This document shows positions 7,939 to 17,418 of a stretch of 23,801 nucleotides of DNA, in pieces. The DNA is from Acidithiobacillus sulfuriphilus (GTDB taxonomy: Bacteria > Pseudomonadota > Gammaproteobacteria > Acidithiobacillales > Acidithiobacillaceae), in NCBI RefSeq assembly GCF_003721225.1, contig NZ_RIZI01000155.1:1-23801 (forward strand). The letters run 5' to 3'. Position numbers and translations under genes: made by a program. The notes below the pieces were generated by a model. The model saw only the letters and a list, made by a program, of their open reading frames with translations, was not told the DNA's origin and ran no database searches. Numbering within the stretch: the first letter of the stretch is position 1; the number at the start of each line of letters is the position of its first letter.

Positions 7939-8823
7939 TTAGCCAGCGGTCTCCCCACCGCCCAGGATGCCCAGCATCTCCGCAATGACTGGCCGCAACT
8001 GACGACGATCGACGATCTGGTCAATGGCCCCATGCTCCAGCAGGTATTCCGCGCGTTGAAAACCCTCGGGCAATTTCTCGCGGATGGTTTGCTCGATGAC
8101 GCGCGGACCGGCAAAACCGATGAGGGACTGGGGTTCGGCAACGAGGACGTCGCCGAGGGTCGCAAGGCTGGCGGAAACGCCGCCCATGGTGGGGTCCGTA
8201 AGCACCGATATATAGGGAATGCCGGCCTTGGCGAGCCGCTCCACGGCCGCTGCCGTCTTGGCCATCTGCATCAGGGAGAACAGACCCTCCTGCATCCGTG
8301 CCCCACCGCTGGCGCTGAAGCATATCAGGGGACAGCGCTCCCCCAGGGCCGTCTCGGCGGCTTTGGCAAAGCGGGCGCCCACCACCGATCCCATGCTGCC
8401 GCCCATAAACTCGAAGGCAAAGGCCGCCGCCACCACCGGCCGGCCCTGCAGCAGTCCACGCATCACCACCAGCGCATCTTTCTCGCCGGTCTTGGTCTGG
8501 GCTTCGGCCAGCCTTTCCTTATAGCGCTTTTGATCCTTGAAGCGCAGGGGATCGACGGGGAGATATTGCGCAGCGATCTCCAAGCGCGGCTCGGCGTCCA
8601 GGAAAAAATGCAGGCGCTGCCGGGCACTGATGCGCTGATGGTGATCGCAATGGGGGCAAACATAGAGATTCTCTTCCAGTTCCGTACGATACAAAACGGC
8701 CTGACAGGTAGGACACTTGGACCACAGGCCTTCGGGAACCGAGCGTTTCCCTTCGGCGGCTTTTTCCGCCGGTATGGTGTTTTTTTTGATTTTCGGCGGC
8801 AGAATACGATCAAACCAACTCAC
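7939..8823 (-). CDS. accD: AccD, acetyl-CoA carboxylase carboxyltransferase subunit beta
   Basis: Beta subunit of the carboxyltransferase that moves the carboxyl group from biotin to acetyl-CoA, giving malonyl-CoA for fatty-acid synthesis; partners (AccA, AccB, AccC) are not in this window. The 294-aa product has the N-terminal zinc ribbon with Cys37, Cys40, Cys56 and Cys59 (CPTC and CPHC), then the crotonase-like core with [37 protein letters not shown] and [14 protein letters not shown]. Length is normal. It starts with GTG, overlapping the trpA stop by four bases (GTGA), with a GGGGG stretch seven bases upstream. Confidence 0.96.
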   Translation of the reverse strand: MSWFDRILPPKIKKNTIPAEKAAEGKRSVPEGLWSKCPTCQAVLYRTELEENLYVCPHCDHHQRISARQRLHFFLDAEPRLEIAAQYLPVDPLRFKDQKRYKERLAEAQTKTGEKDALVVMRGLLQGRPVVAAAFAFEFMGGSMGSVVGARFAKAAETALGERCPLICFSASGGARMQEGLFSLMQMAKTAAAVERLAKAGIPYISVLTDPTMGGVSASLATLGDVLVAEPQSLIGFAGPRVIEQTIREKLPEGFQRAEYLLEHGAIDQIVDRRQLRPVIAEMLGILGGGETAG

Positions 8824-9638
8824 GCGGATGCCCCCTTGGGCGCAGCAATCGCCTTGGCGAGGGGCGCCATGAAGGCCTGCGCTGCGGCGAGCACCTCGGC
8901 ATCCGACGTACAGGCACTCAGCCGCTCGACCAGCGCACTGCCCACCACCACGGCATCGGCTCCGGGAGCCACCAGCGCTACTGTTTCCGCATCGCGAACA
9001 CCAAAACCAATGGCCACCGGCATGGCCAAGGTCTGGCGCAGGTTGGCGACCCGAGCCAACACTTCCTGCCAGTCGGCCTGCGCCGCCCCGGTAATGCCTC
9101 GCAAGGAAACATAATAGACAAAACCGCTGCCAATGGCCTTGACCGCCGCCACCCGTTCCGCACCGCTGGTGGGAGCCAGCAGGAAAATGGGATCGATCCG
9201 ATGGTTTTTGAGCAGTTCCGCATAATCGATGCCCTCTTCCGGCGGCAGATCCACGAGGATCACCCCATCCACCCCGGCGTCCTTGGCGGCCAGGGCAAAG
9301 GGTTCCGCCCCCATGGCCTCCACCGGATTCAGATATCCCATGAGAATGATGGGAGTGTGCTGATTATGCACGCGAAACTCGCGCACCCACTCCAGGGCCA
9401 TGCGCATCTTGACGCCGCGCGCCAGGGCGCGCTCACTGGCGCGCTGGATCGTTGGGCCATCGGCCATGGGGTCGGAAAAAGGTACCCCCAGCTCGATGGC
9501 ATCGGCCCCCGCCGCCACCAGGGCATGCAATAGCGGCACCATCACCGCCAAGGAGGGATCACCCGCCGTCACAAAGGGGATGAGAGCCGCCCGTCCCTGC
9601 TTTCCCAAGTCGGCAAAAAGACCGGTCAGACGGCTCAT
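8820..9638 (-). CDS. trpA: TrpA, tryptophan synthase alpha chain
   Basis: Cleaves indole-3-glycerol phosphate to indole and glyceraldehyde 3-phosphate; indole is channelled to TrpB. The 272-aa TIM-barrel product has the catalytic Glu49 ([11 protein letters not shown]) and Asp60 (MADGP) at exactly the positions numbered in the Salmonella enzyme, then [48 protein letters not shown] and IGFGVRDAE. The ATG overlaps the trpB stop (ATGA), so the two subunits are translationally coupled, as suits a 1:1 complex. Confidence 0.97.
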   Translation of the reverse strand: MSRLTGLFADLGKQGRAALIPFVTAGDPSLAVMVPLLHALVAAGADAIELGVPFSDPMADGPTIQRASERALARGVKMRMALEWVREFRVHNQHTPIILMGYLNPVEAMGAEPFALAAKDAGVDGVILVDLPPEEGIDYAELLKNHRIDPIFLLAPTSGAERVAAVKAIGSGFVYYVSLRGITGAAQADWQEVLARVANLRQTLAMPVAIGFGVRDAETVALVAPGADAVVVGSALVERLSACTSDAEVLAAAQAFMAPLAKAIAAPKGASA

Positions 9639-10834
9639 AAACGGATCCCCTCCCGTGCCGCTACGGTATGAATATCCTTGTCGCCCCGGCCGGACAGGTT
9701 GACCACGATGGTCTGCTCGGGACGCATGCTTGGGGCCAGTTGGAAGACATAGGCCAGGGCATGGGCCGATTCCAGCGCCGGAATGATCCCCTCGGTACGG
9801 CTTAGGCGATGGAAGGCCGCCAAAGCCTCCACATCCGTGGCAGCCACATATTCGGCCCGGCCAATATCCTTGAGATAGGCATGCTCCGGCCCGACCCCCG
9901 GATAATCCAGTCCGGCGGAAATGGAGTGGGTAGCCAGGATCTGGCCGTCTTCATCTTCCATGAGATAGGTACGGTTGCCGTGGAGCACCCCTGGTCGTCC
10001 CGCCGACAGGGGCGCCGCATGCTGGCCGCTGGCCAGGCCCAGACCGCCCGCCTCCACCCCGATGAGGCGCACCCCTTCATCCTCGATAAAGGGATAAAAG
10101 AGGCCCATGGCGTTGCTGCCGCCACCCACACAGGCAATGCAGCAGTCGGGCAAACGGCCGGTCAACTCCAAGCACTGCGCCCGCGCCTCCTCGCCAATAA
10201 CCCGCTGGAAATCACGGACCATGACGGGGTACGGATGGGGACCAGCCGCCGTGCCGATCACGTAAAAGGTATCTTCCACATTGGTCACCCAGTCACGCAT
10301 GGCCTCATTGAGGGCATCCTTCAGGGTGCGCGTCCCACTGCTCACCGCCTCCACCCGTGCGCCCAAAAGCTTCATGCGGAATACGTTGATCGACTGGCGC
10401 TGGATGTCTTCCTCCCCCATGTAGACCACGCATTCCATGCCGTTGCGCGTGGCGACCGTGGCCGTGGCCACGCCGTGCTGGCCGGCGCCCGTTTCGGCGA
10501 TGATTCGCCGTTTGCCCATGCGCCGGGCCAGAAGCACTTGGCCGACGGCATTGTTGATCTTGTGGGCACCGGTGTGGTTGAGGTCTTCCCGCTTGAGATA
10601 GATCTGCGCGCCCCCCAGTTCCCGGGAGATACGCTCGGCATGGAAGAGCGGATTGGGCCGGCCGACGAACTGCTTGAGCTCGCTGTGCAGCTCCGCAAGG
10701 AATTCCGGATCCTTCCGGGCCAATGCATAGGCCTGATCCAGTTCCTCCAGGGCCGTGACGAGCGTTTCTGCCACGAAACGCCCCCCGTAAGGCCCAAAGT
10801 GCCCCAACCTGTCTGGTAAGGTATACGCCGCCAT
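9635..10834 (-). CDS. trpB: TrpB, tryptophan synthase beta chain
   Basis: PLP enzyme joining indole and serine to form tryptophan, working in an alpha2-beta2 complex with TrpA. The 399-aa product reads [15 protein letters not shown] near the N-terminus, has the PLP lysine at 92 in [28 protein letters not shown], the phosphate-binding [10 protein letters not shown] loop, [13 protein letters not shown] and LSGRGDKD near the end. This is the ordinary TrpB1 type. The ATG at 10834 shares one base with the trpF stop (TGATG); a GTG one codon upstream is an alternative. GGAGGGG precedes it closely. Confidence 0.97.
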   Translation of the reverse strand: MAAYTLPDRLGHFGPYGGRFVAETLVTALEELDQAYALARKDPEFLAELHSELKQFVGRPNPLFHAERISRELGGAQIYLKREDLNHTGAHKINNAVGQVLLARRMGKRRIIAETGAGQHGVATATVATRNGMECVVYMGEEDIQRQSINVFRMKLLGARVEAVSSGTRTLKDALNEAMRDWVTNVEDTFYVIGTAAGPHPYPVMVRDFQRVIGEEARAQCLELTGRLPDCCIACVGGGSNAMGLFYPFIEDEGVRLIGVEAGGLGLASGQHAAPLSAGRPGVLHGNRTYLMEDEDGQILATHSISAGLDYPGVGPEHAYLKDIGRAEYVAATDVEALAAFHRLSRTEGIIPALESAHALAYVFQLAPSMRPEQTIVVNLSGRGDKDIHTVAAREGIRL

Positions 10835-11463
10835 CACCCCTCCGCTCGCCGATCCGCCGCGCGTACACGCGCCACAAAGTCCCGCATTTTGCCATGATCC
10901 TTGCGCCCCGGCGATGCCTCGACGCCGCTGCTCACGTCCACTGCGTAGGGCCGGGTGACCGCGATGGCCTCCGCCACATTATCCGGCGACAAGCCCCCGG
11001 CCAGGATCAGGGGCTTGTCCAGCGCCGGCAAACGCCACCAGGAAAAGGTCTCACCGGAACCCCCCCACAACTGTGGCACCGCCCGGTCCAGCAAAAAACC
11101 CCGGGCGTCGGGGTGGGCCCGCAATTGCGGCCGCAAATCCTCCTCGCCCAACACCCGCAGCGCCTTGATATAGGGCCGACCAAAGCCCGAGCAGTCCGCA
11201 GCAATCTCCTCGCCATGGAATTGCAGGAGATCGAGGGGGCAGGACTGCAGGACCTTCTCCACCCACGACCTCTGGGCATTCACAAAAAGGCCAACCGTGC
11301 TCACAAAGGGCGGTAATGCCGCCAGGATGGCAGCAGCGGCCTCCACTCCAACGGCCCGGGGACTGGGGGGGTAAAAGACCAGGCCAATGGCATCCGCTCC
11401 CGCCTCGGCAGCCGCCAGGGCATCATCCATCATAGTAATACCGCAAATCTTGATTCGCACCAT
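10834..11463 (-). CDS. trpF: TrpF, phosphoribosylanthranilate isomerase
   Basis: Amadori rearrangement of phosphoribosylanthranilate, the third step of tryptophan synthesis, carried out by a single-domain TIM-barrel protein of 209 aa. Catalytic residues are visible: Cys7 in KICGIT and Asp126 in GFLLD, the same numbers as in the well-studied Thermotoga maritima enzyme. [17 protein letters not shown] and AVDVSSGVE complete the family motifs. The ATG at 11463 has no Shine-Dalgarno, which is unusual beside its neighbours, and a TGTTAGAAT element ends seven bases before it (see findings). A 63-base gap separates it from truA, one of the larger gaps in the super-operon. Confidence 0.96.
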   Translation of the reverse strand: MVRIKICGITMMDDALAAAEAGADAIGLVFYPPSPRAVGVEAAAAILAALPPFVSTVGLFVNAQRSWVEKVLQSCPLDLLQFHGEEIAADCSGFGRPYIKALRVLGEEDLRPQLRAHPDARGFLLDRAVPQLWGGSGETFSWWRLPALDKPLILAGGLSPDNVAEAIAVTRPYAVDVSSGVEASPGRKDHGKMRDFVARVRAADRRAEG

Positions 11464-11469
11464 TAAGGG

Positions 11470-11478
11470 ATTCTAACA
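11470..11478 (-). promoter_or_regulatory. Candidate extended -10 promoter directly before trpF
   Basis: Minus-strand TGTTAGAAT matches the extended -10 form TGnTATAAT with one mismatch. It ends seven bases before the trpF ATG, so transcription would begin at or very near the start codon. No good -35 is seen 17 bases upstream. Confidence 0.35.
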
Positions 11479-11526
11479 TCTGCGCCCTTGCGGGAACATG
11501 GCCCAGACCAGGGCTCGGCTCCAGGG

Positions 11527-12342
11527 TCATCCGGCAAAGGGCAGGGCCGGATCAATGGGCAAAGCAAAGGCGTCGGGATAACGCGGCGCCACAAAATAGA
11601 GGCCGCCGGGGGGTGCGGTCGTGCCCGCCAGGCGCCGGTCGCGACTGGCGAGGACCTCCGCAGCCCAACTGACGGGCCGCTCCCCGGCACCAATGGCGAT
11701 GAGCACACCGGCCAGATTACGCACCATGTGATGCAAAAAGCCATCGGCTTCGGCATCGATAATCACCTGTTCGCCCCGGCGCGACACTTGTAACAGGCGA
11801 AGCTCGCGAACCGGCTGCCGGGCCTGACAGGCAGCGGCCCGAAAGGCCGAAAAATCATGCGTGCCCAGCAACGATCGGGCCGCCGCCTGCATCCGCTCCA
11901 CCTGCAGAGGCCGATACACCCAGGCATAATGCTGGCGAAACAGCGCCGGGCGCTGGCGGCGGTTGAGAATGACATACCGGTAGCGGCGTGCCGTGGCCGA
12001 AAAACGGGCGTGAAAGGCGGTCTCCACCGGCCGGGCCCAGCGGATGCTCACGGCCTCGGGCAAATACACGCTCCCTCCCCGCACCCAGGCGCTTTCGGGC
12101 CGATCAACCGTCGTGTCAAAATGCGCCACCTGACAGAGGGCATGAACGCCCGTGTCGGTCCTTCCGGCCACCACCACTTCCACAGCTTGCTGAGCTATTC
12201 GCGTCAAGGCCGTTTCGACGGCCGCCTGCACACTGGCCTGCCCCACCTGCCGCTGCCATCCGCAAAAGCCGCTGCCATCATACTCGATACCCAGGGCCCA
12301 GCGAAAAACGGACGAGTCCGAACGCGTGCTGCCCGCCGCCAT
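11527..12342 (-). CDS. truA: TruA, tRNA pseudouridine(38-40) synthase
   Basis: Converts uridines 38-40 of the tRNA anticodon stem-loop to pseudouridine. In the 271-aa product the N-terminal IEYDGSGFCGWQRQ is the TruA opening, the catalytic Asp63 is in AGRTDTGVHA, and FHARFSATARRYRYVI, GTHDFSAFRA and DGFLHHMVRNLAGVLIAIG follow in the expected order. The protein starts eight bases after the fimV stop without a clear ribosome binding site, so the exact start is less sure than the identity. About 15 residues precede the conserved core. Confidence 0.96.
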   Translation of the reverse strand: MAAGSTRSDSSVFRWALGIEYDGSGFCGWQRQVGQASVQAAVETALTRIAQQAVEVVVAGRTDTGVHALCQVAHFDTTVDRPESAWVRGGSVYLPEAVSIRWARPVETAFHARFSATARRYRYVILNRRQRPALFRQHYAWVYRPLQVERMQAAARSLLGTHDFSAFRAAACQARQPVRELRLLQVSRRGEQVIIDAEADGFLHHMVRNLAGVLIAIGAGERPVSWAAEVLASRDRRLAGTTAPPGGLYFVAPRYPDAFALPIDPALPFAG

Positions 12343-12350
12343 CGGGGTAA

Positions 12351-14552
12351 CTAAAGGGCCGCCAGCAACTGCCGGGCTTCCCCCTGCTGCTCGCTGCTGC
12401 CTTCCTTGGCGACCTCTTCCAGCAACTCCCGCGCCGACTCCCCATCGCCCATTTCCATGTAGGCCTTGGCGAGATCCAGTTTGGTTCCCACCGCGTCCCA
12501 GTCCAGGGCACTGGCTTCGCCGACGATCTCCCCCCCCTCGACACCGGCCGGAACGGAAACGGCTGCCGGCTCTGCGGCAAGGGAAAGCCCTTCGCTGCGC
12601 GCCGGCGCCTCATCCAAGGCACGGAATTGCTCGTCAATGGAGCGCAACAGGCGCTCCTTTTCCGCCGCCGAAAAGCGCAGGGCTTCCTCTTCGGCTGCTG
12701 CTCCCTCGGCAGGAGGAGGAGCCGCTTCGGCGGTTTTTTCGCCAAAAGCCGCGCCGAGGTCGAATTCGAGTACATCCGCCGGCGCAGCGGCCGGATGCTC
12801 TGCCACCTCCGGGGAAGATGCCGGGACCATCTCCGGAGCAGCGGCATGGCCCTCTCCGGGAACGACTGTGCCTCCCGGGGCCGGTGCCGCCTCTTCCGGA
12901 GCGGCGAAGAGCGAATTACCCGGGAAGAGCTGCGCACCCTGTGCCGCGACCTCTTGCCAGGCGCTATTGTGTGGCCCAAAGCGCCCACGCATCCGCTCGG
13001 CCAGTTCCAGGTAGTCGTCACGACGGTCCATGCCGGCATAGACATCGAGCAGTTTTACATAGAGATCCTTACGCCGGGGTGCATCTTCCAGGGCCTCGGA
13101 GAGGACGGCCGCCGCCTGTTCCGCTTTCCCATAGGTGAGGTACATATCGGCCTGTTCCACCGGGTCCACATCCACAATCTCTTCTACCGGCTTTTCCACC
13201 GGGGTGGGCAGGGGTGCCGGCGGCGCTACGGCCGGCGCCGCGGCGACAGCGGCCGACGCCACAGCCGCGGGTATTGGCGTGGGTTTCGGTGCCGGTGCCG
13301 GTGCCGGTGTTACGGCGACCGTTGCCCTGGATGGAGTGGGCGGAACGGCCGGGCTCGGAACCGATGCCATAGCCGTCATTTTCTGGGAGATTTCACGTTG
13401 CCGTTTTTCGCCCTGCTTCTGCCGCCCATACAGCCACAGGAAAAGCAGGAGCAGCAATACGTTACCGCCCAGCGAGGCCCACAAGAGCGGATTGAATGGA
13501 TTCGCCACCGCGCTCTGTTCTTTGGCCAAGGCACCGAGTTGCGCTCCCTGGCTGGCGATGAGCCGCTCTTCCGCGGCGAGCCGATTGCCCAGGGACTGCA
13601 CCTGCGCCGCAAGGGTGCCATTTTCCTTCACCAAGGCGGCGGTCCGCTGCTGCAATTGGCCAAGGAGGATGTCCGCAGCGGCGCTGGTGGCCGAGGCCGT
13701 AGGGGCAAGGACGGCCGCTGCCGGTGCGCTGGACAGCACCAGATGCGTGGCCGGCCCCGCCTTGCCAGCGGGCGCCGCAGCGGCCGGCTGGACAGCAGGT
13801 GCAGCGCGCTGTCCGGCGAGGAAGGCCGTTGCCTGAGCCGGCGCCATGCCCTGCACCTGCCCCAGGGTGGGAACACGCAAGATGCTGCCAGCGTACAGAT
13901 AAGATGGATTACCGTTTTTGAAGGCCGCGGGGTTGGCCTTGATCAGCGCCGCCATGACCTGATCGATGGTTACGGCATTGCTACGGGTGATGGACTGGGC
14001 GATTTGAAAGAGGCTTTGGTTATTCCGTACCGGCCCGTATCGCTTTACCCCGGCCCAGCCGTAAACCAGGGGCGCAACTGCTGCGGGGCGCGGTGTGGGG
14101 GCCGCATACGCGGGAGCCCCTTGCGCGCGCTGGGGTTCGGCAGCAGACGGCGCGGCGGCGAGATAGTTGCCCAGACTGCTCCGTGCCGTGTACTCGCGCA
14201 CGATGCGCCCGCCGGACCAGTCGAGTTGGACGAGGAAGGATAGGGTGGGCGTGGGCAGGGGCACGGGGCTGGTGATCAGGACCGCCGGATGCTGGTCGGT
14301 ACGGACCTGGAAATGCCAGTGCTCCAGCCCTTGGGCCACGGGTAGATGGATCATGGCAAAGGCGCTGCCGGACGCCAGGGATACCCGTACATCGCCGGCT
14401 TCCTGGGGCGTCAAGGAGCGGATGGGAATCTCGGCGCGGAAGGGTTCCCCTGGTGCAGACAGAACCTGCAGTTCTCCCAGCCCCACGGCCTGGGCCACTC
14501 CCGGCAGCAGGATTCCCACCCCGAGCAGGGTACGCAACCATTTTTTATCCAT
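12351..14552 (-). CDS. fimV: FimV/HubP-family polar protein
   Basis: Cell-pole organiser family: FimV/HubP proteins bind peptidoglycan and recruit type IV pilus and other polar machinery. In the 733-aa product: signal peptide 1-22 (cut after AQA); FimV N-terminal domain at about 23-135 (LGELQVLSAPGEPFRAEIP); LysM-like segment about 168-228 (YGPVRNNQSLFQIA, YAGSILRVP); coiled coil about 294-345; one membrane helix about 356-376 (LWASLGGNVLLLLLFLWLYG); a Pro/Ala-rich linker 398-460; TPR-like repeats 462-545; the conserved C-terminal motif DLAKAYMEMGD at 693-703. The ATG at 14552 has GAGGAAGGAAAT immediately upstream and begins the signal peptide. The acidic cytoplasmic region is short compared with the Pseudomonas protein (about 920 aa). 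Confidence 0.9.
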   Translation of the reverse strand: MDKKWLRTLLGVGILLPGVAQAVGLGELQVLSAPGEPFRAEIPIRSLTPQEAGDVRVSLASGSAFAMIHLPVAQGLEHWHFQVRTDQHPAVLITSPVPLPTPTLSFLVQLDWSGGRIVREYTARSSLGNYLAAAPSAAEPQRAQGAPAYAAPTPRPAAVAPLVYGWAGVKRYGPVRNNQSLFQIAQSITRSNAVTIDQVMAALIKANPAAFKNGNPSYLYAGSILRVPTLGQVQGMAPAQATAFLAGQRAAPAVQPAAAAPAGKAGPATHLVLSSAPAAAVLAPTASATSAAADILLGQLQQRTAALVKENGTLAAQVQSLGNRLAAEERLIASQGAQLGALAKEQSAVANPFNPLLWASLGGNVLLLLLFLWLYGRQKQGEKRQREISQKMTAMASVPSPAVPPTPSRATVAVTPAPAPAPKPTPIPAAVASAAVAAAPAVAPPAPLPTPVEKPVEEIVDVDPVEQADMYLTYGKAEQAAAVLSEALEDAPRRKDLYVKLLDVYAGMDRRDDYLELAERMRGRFGPHNSAWQEVAAQGAQLFPGNSLFAAPEEAAPAPGGTVVPGEGHAAAPEMVPASSPEVAEHPAAAPADVLEFDLGAAFGEKTAEAAPPPAEGAAAEEEALRFSAAEKERLLRSIDEQFRALDEAPARSEGLSLAAEPAAVSVPAGVEGGEIVGEASALDWDAVGTKLDLAKAYMEMGDGESARELLEEVAKEGSSEQQGEARQLLAAL
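13287..13310. repeat. Four hexamer repeats (CGGTGC) inside fimV
   Basis: Three exact CGGTGC units and a fourth ending in GT. On the coding (minus) strand they give an Ala-Pro run in the proline-rich linker after the membrane helix. A hexamer keeps frame if copy number changes. Confidence 0.7.
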
Positions 14553-14613
14553 ATTTCCTTCCTCTTTCGATGACGACCGCCCGATCAAGCCTGGTTCAGG
14601 TAACTCCGCAGCG

Positions 14614-15636
14614 CTATAAATAGTCGCGGATCAATATTTCCGCAATCTGAACGCTGTTGAGGGCCGCACCTTTGCGAATATTGTCCGCCACCACCCAAAA
14701 ATTGATCCCCCGCTCATGGGAACAATCCTCACGAATACGCCCGACAAAGGTGGCGTCGTGGGTGGCAGCGTCCAGGGCGGTGGGCCAAATGCCCGCCGCA
14801 GGATCATCCATCACCGTCACACCGGGGGCCTTGGCGAGGAGGGCACGCACGCTTGCAGCCGATATTTTCCCCTTGGTGACCACATTGACGGCCTCGGAAT
14901 GTCCGTAAAAAACCGGGACGCGCACACAGGTAGCGGTCAGGGCAATGTCCGGTAATTCCATGATTTTACGGGTTTCCCACAGCATCTTCATTTCTTCCTT
15001 GGTATAACCGTTGTCTTGGAAGACATCGATTTGCGGCAGGCAGTTGAAGGCGATGCGTTTGGGGAAGACCTCGCAGACCGGATCCTGGTGCGTATAAATC
15101 GCCATGGTCTGCGCACCCAACTCGTTGATGGCGCGCCGCCCGGCGCCGCTCACCGCCTGATAGGTGGCCACCACCACCCGTTCGATGCCGACGGCATCGG
15201 CAATGGGTTTGAGGGCCAGCAGCATCTGGATGGTGGAGCAATTGGGGTTGGCAATAATGTTGTGGCGGCGATAATCGGCAATACGCTGCGGGTTCACCTC
15301 CGGCACCACCAGCGGGATCTCGTCGTCGTAGCGGAACTGCGAGGTATTATCAATGATCACGCAACCGGCCGCCGCGGCTTTGGGGGCATATTCGGCACTA
15401 ATCTTGGCCCCCGCCGAAAAAAGGCCGATGTCGACCTGCGACCAGTCGAAATCCGCCGCATCGTGCACCGTATGGTAGTGGCCGCGAAACAGTGACTTGC
15501 TGCCGGCGGAGTGGCTGCTGGCCAAAAGGAAGAGTTGATCGACCGGGAATTGGCGTTCCTGGAGGATCTCCAGCATCGTTTCCCCGACGGCGCCGGTAGC
15601 GCCGAGAATGGCAACGTTGTAATTTCGTTTTTTCAT
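14614..15636 (-). CDS. asd: Asd, aspartate-semialdehyde dehydrogenase
   Basis: NADPH-dependent reduction of aspartyl phosphate to aspartate semialdehyde, the branch point to lysine/diaminopimelate, threonine and methionine. The 340-aa product has the Rossmann motif [14 protein letters not shown] near residue 13, the catalytic Cys133 in [23 protein letters not shown] and the second-domain [14 protein letters not shown]. The NPNCSTIQ form and length resemble the shorter class of bacterial Asd. It overlaps leuB by four bases (ATGA), with GAAGGA five bases before the ATG, and ends 61 bases before fimV. Confidence 0.96.
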   Translation of the reverse strand: MKKRNYNVAILGATGAVGETMLEILQERQFPVDQLFLLASSHSAGSKSLFRGHYHTVHDAADFDWSQVDIGLFSAGAKISAEYAPKAAAAGCVIIDNTSQFRYDDEIPLVVPEVNPQRIADYRRHNIIANPNCSTIQMLLALKPIADAVGIERVVVATYQAVSGAGRRAINELGAQTMAIYTHQDPVCEVFPKRIAFNCLPQIDVFQDNGYTKEEMKMLWETRKIMELPDIALTATCVRVPVFYGHSEAVNVVTKGKISAASVRALLAKAPGVTVMDDPAAGIWPTALDAATHDATFVGRIREDCSHERGINFWVVADNIRKGAALNSVQIAEILIRDYL

Positions 15637-16724
15637 CGTATTCCTTCATCAATCTGCGCCAGTGCGGCGACGACTGCCTGGCCCATGGCCCGGGTCCCCA
15701 ACAGATGCGTTCCGGGGCTCGCAATATCCACCGTCCGATAGCCGCTGTCGAGCACCCGCAGCACCGCCCGCTCCACCCGCTCGGCCCAGGCCTCGGCCCC
15801 CAGGGAATAACGCAACATCATGGCCACCGAAAGGATGGTGGCCAGGGGATTGGCCTTGTCCTGGCCGGCGATGTCCGGCGCCGATCCATGGATGGGCTCG
15901 TACATAGCCCGCCCCTCCCCCAGGGAAGCCGAGGGCAGCATGCCGATGGACCCCGTAAGCTGGCTTGCCTCGTCAGAGAGAATGTCGCCGAAGATATTGC
16001 CCGTAAGCAGCACGTCAAACTGCGCCGGGGCGCGGATCAACTGCATGGCGGCGTTGTCCACATACATATGGCTCAGGGTCACATCGGGGTACTCCCGTGC
16101 CACTTCCGTAACGACCTCCCGCCAGAGGCGGGTGGTTTCCAGGACATTGGCCTTGTCCACCGAGCACAACCGTTTGCGCCGCCCCTGGGCCGCCCGAAAG
16201 CCCACGTGGGCGATACGGCGGATCTCTGCTTCATCGTACACCATGGTGTTGAAGGCGCGCCGCAAGCCGTCGGGGCCCGTCTCGCTGCCCCGGGGCTGGC
16301 CGAAATAGATATCCCCGGTGAGTTCGCGTACCACCAGGATATCCACATCCCGGACCAGTTCGGGCCGCAGCGGCGATGCATCCAGGAGCTGGGGAAAGAT
16401 CTGCACCGGACGCAGATTGGCGTATAGATCCAGGCCCTTGCGGAGACGCAGCAGACCCTGCTCCGGACGCTGGGCGGGCGGCAGGGCGTCCCATTGGGGA
16501 CCGCCCACGGCGCCGAGGAGGACCGCATCGGCCTCCAGGGCCATCTGTAGGGATTCCGGGGGCAGCGGGTCGCCGCACCGATCAATGGCCGCCCCCCCCA
16601 CGGCTCCCTCCATGCACTGCAGATGCAGGCCCGCGGCCGTATTGACCGCATCCAGTACCAGGCGCGCGCTGGCGACAATCTCCGGGCCAATGCCGTCGCC
16701 GGCAAAAATGGCGATTTTCTTCAT
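15633..16724 (-). CDS. leuB: LeuB, 3-isopropylmalate dehydrogenase
   Basis: NAD-dependent oxidative decarboxylation of 3-isopropylmalate in leucine synthesis. The 363-aa product has GDGIGPEI at 9-16, [11 protein letters not shown], the [13 protein letters not shown] substrate-binding segment with the arginines typical of isopropylmalate (not isocitrate) enzymes, [11 protein letters not shown], the DKANVLETT lysine, YVDNAAMQL, and the nucleotide-binding loop [18 protein letters not shown]. leuC and leuD, often next door, are absent here: the gene upstream is an unrecognised protein that overlaps leuB by four bases (ATGA). Confidence 0.97.
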   Translation of the reverse strand: MKKIAIFAGDGIGPEIVASARLVLDAVNTAAGLHLQCMEGAVGGAAIDRCGDPLPPESLQMALEADAVLLGAVGGPQWDALPPAQRPEQGLLRLRKGLDLYANLRPVQIFPQLLDASPLRPELVRDVDILVVRELTGDIYFGQPRGSETGPDGLRRAFNTMVYDEAEIRRIAHVGFRAAQGRRKRLCSVDKANVLETTRLWREVVTEVAREYPDVTLSHMYVDNAAMQLIRAPAQFDVLLTGNIFGDILSDEASQLTGSIGMLPSASLGEGRAMYEPIHGSAPDIAGQDKANPLATILSVAMMLRYSLGAEAWAERVERAVLRVLDSGYRTVDIASPGTHLLGTRAMGQAVVAALAQIDEGIR

Positions 16725-17278
16725 GCCAGATCCTTTTTCATGACAACGCGAATAATATAGGGATTTTCTTTTCCCGGCTCGGGATTTTCGGGGATATGGG
16801 TAAAGGGATAAACCCCGGCGCCCAGGCCAAAGTCATCGGCCCCGACAATGCGGCGCTGAGGCCCTGTGGCTTGTTCCGGATGGATCAGGGCGAAGCTCAC
16901 CCCGGCCGCCCCTTCGCGCCGGCGTGCGGCCTCCAGATACATGCGCCGGGTGATTTCTCCGTGCAAGACCCGAAAAAAACGCGCCACCGTATCCACGGGA
17001 ACGCCAAAACGCGCTTCCAGCCCGGCCTCTGCCTCCAAGCGCTGGGCGCTGCGGCGCGGCAAATCGCGCAGGAAATCTCCCGCCCGCGCCGTCGTCAAGA
17101 GCAAGGCCCGCAGCTCCGCATTCTCGGCCAGTTCGCCAAAGCCGTTATAATGGGCAATAAACAAGGGTTCCGGCAAAGGCAGTTCTGCCACCCGTTCCTG
17201 GGGCGGTATGCCCGCATCCACCACTACACCGGCCGGGGCCCGGGCCGGATCATTTTTCCCGCGCAACCAATCCCACAT
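16721..17278 (-). CDS. Uncharacterised 185-aa protein heading the super-operon
   Basis: Not recognised. The soluble-looking product has no signal peptide or membrane segment. Seen in it: a short N-terminus ([15 protein letters not shown]), a hydrophobic patch [19 protein letters not shown] at about 34-52, a charged, mostly helical middle rich in Arg and Ala (about 53-125), and a polar C-terminus with [19 protein letters not shown] and a final [11 protein letters not shown]. The coding case is good: GGGAG six bases before the ATG, an ATGA overlap with leuB, and codon use like its neighbours. Being first in the transcript and coupled to leuB hints at a role tied to the operon, but no function can be given. 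Confidence 0.75.
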   Translation of the reverse strand: MWDWLRGKNDPARAPAGVVVDAGIPPQERVAELPLPEPLFIAHYNGFGELAENAELRALLLTTARAGDFLRDLPRRSAQRLEAEAGLEARFGVPVDTVARFFRVLHGEITRRMYLEAARRREGAAGVSFALIHPEQATGPQRRIVGADDFGLGAGVYPFTHIPENPEPGKENPYIIRVVMKKDLA

Positions 17279-17355
17279 GGAGTTCTCCCGATTCCCAGCG
17301 GAACCTATTTGTGAAAGGATAACATGAACTCTTTTTTCACGGCAGAAGGGGTGCC
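17279..17355. other. Divergent intergenic region between the two operons
   Basis: This stretch separates the minus-strand super-operon from the plus-strand molybdenum-cofactor operon and should hold both promoters. On the minus strand TGTTATCCT could be an extended -10, but the -35 is poor. No convincing plus-strand promoter, operator or riboswitch was recognised. The plus strand carries AGAAGGGG at 17344-17351, the ribosome binding site of the small ORF that follows. Confidence 0.4.
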
Positions 17356-17418
17356 ATGGCGGCTCCGTTCATCCTAACCGCGCTGGAACCGAAACAGCGG
17401 AACAGCGGCATTCCATGA
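17356..17418 (+). CDS. Possible 20-aa leader peptide coupled to mobA
   Basis: ATG at 17356 preceded by AGAAGGGG with a four-base gap reads MAAPFILTALEPKQRNSGIP and stops at a TGA that overlaps the mobA ATG in an ATGA arrangement. mobA itself has no ribosome binding site, so coupling through this short ORF would explain how it is translated. The peptide has no recognised family. It could also be a chance ORF. Confidence 0.4.
   Translation: MAAPFILTALEPKQRNSGIP
17393..17408. repeat. Tandem 8-bp repeat AACAGCGG just before mobA
   Basis: Two adjacent copies at 17393-17400 and 17401-17408, inside the small upstream ORF and where a mobA ribosome binding site would be expected. Confidence 0.6.

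Noticed and set aside
7747..9114. Plus-strand open frame of 455 codons across folC, accD and trpA
   Set aside because: It spans three recognisable minus-strand genes and has no family features of its own.
12627..14243. Plus-strand open frame of 538 codons opposite fimV
   Set aside because: It is antisense to a well-supported gene, is full of Arg/Gly/Cys runs typical of GC-rich shadow frames and shows no domain.
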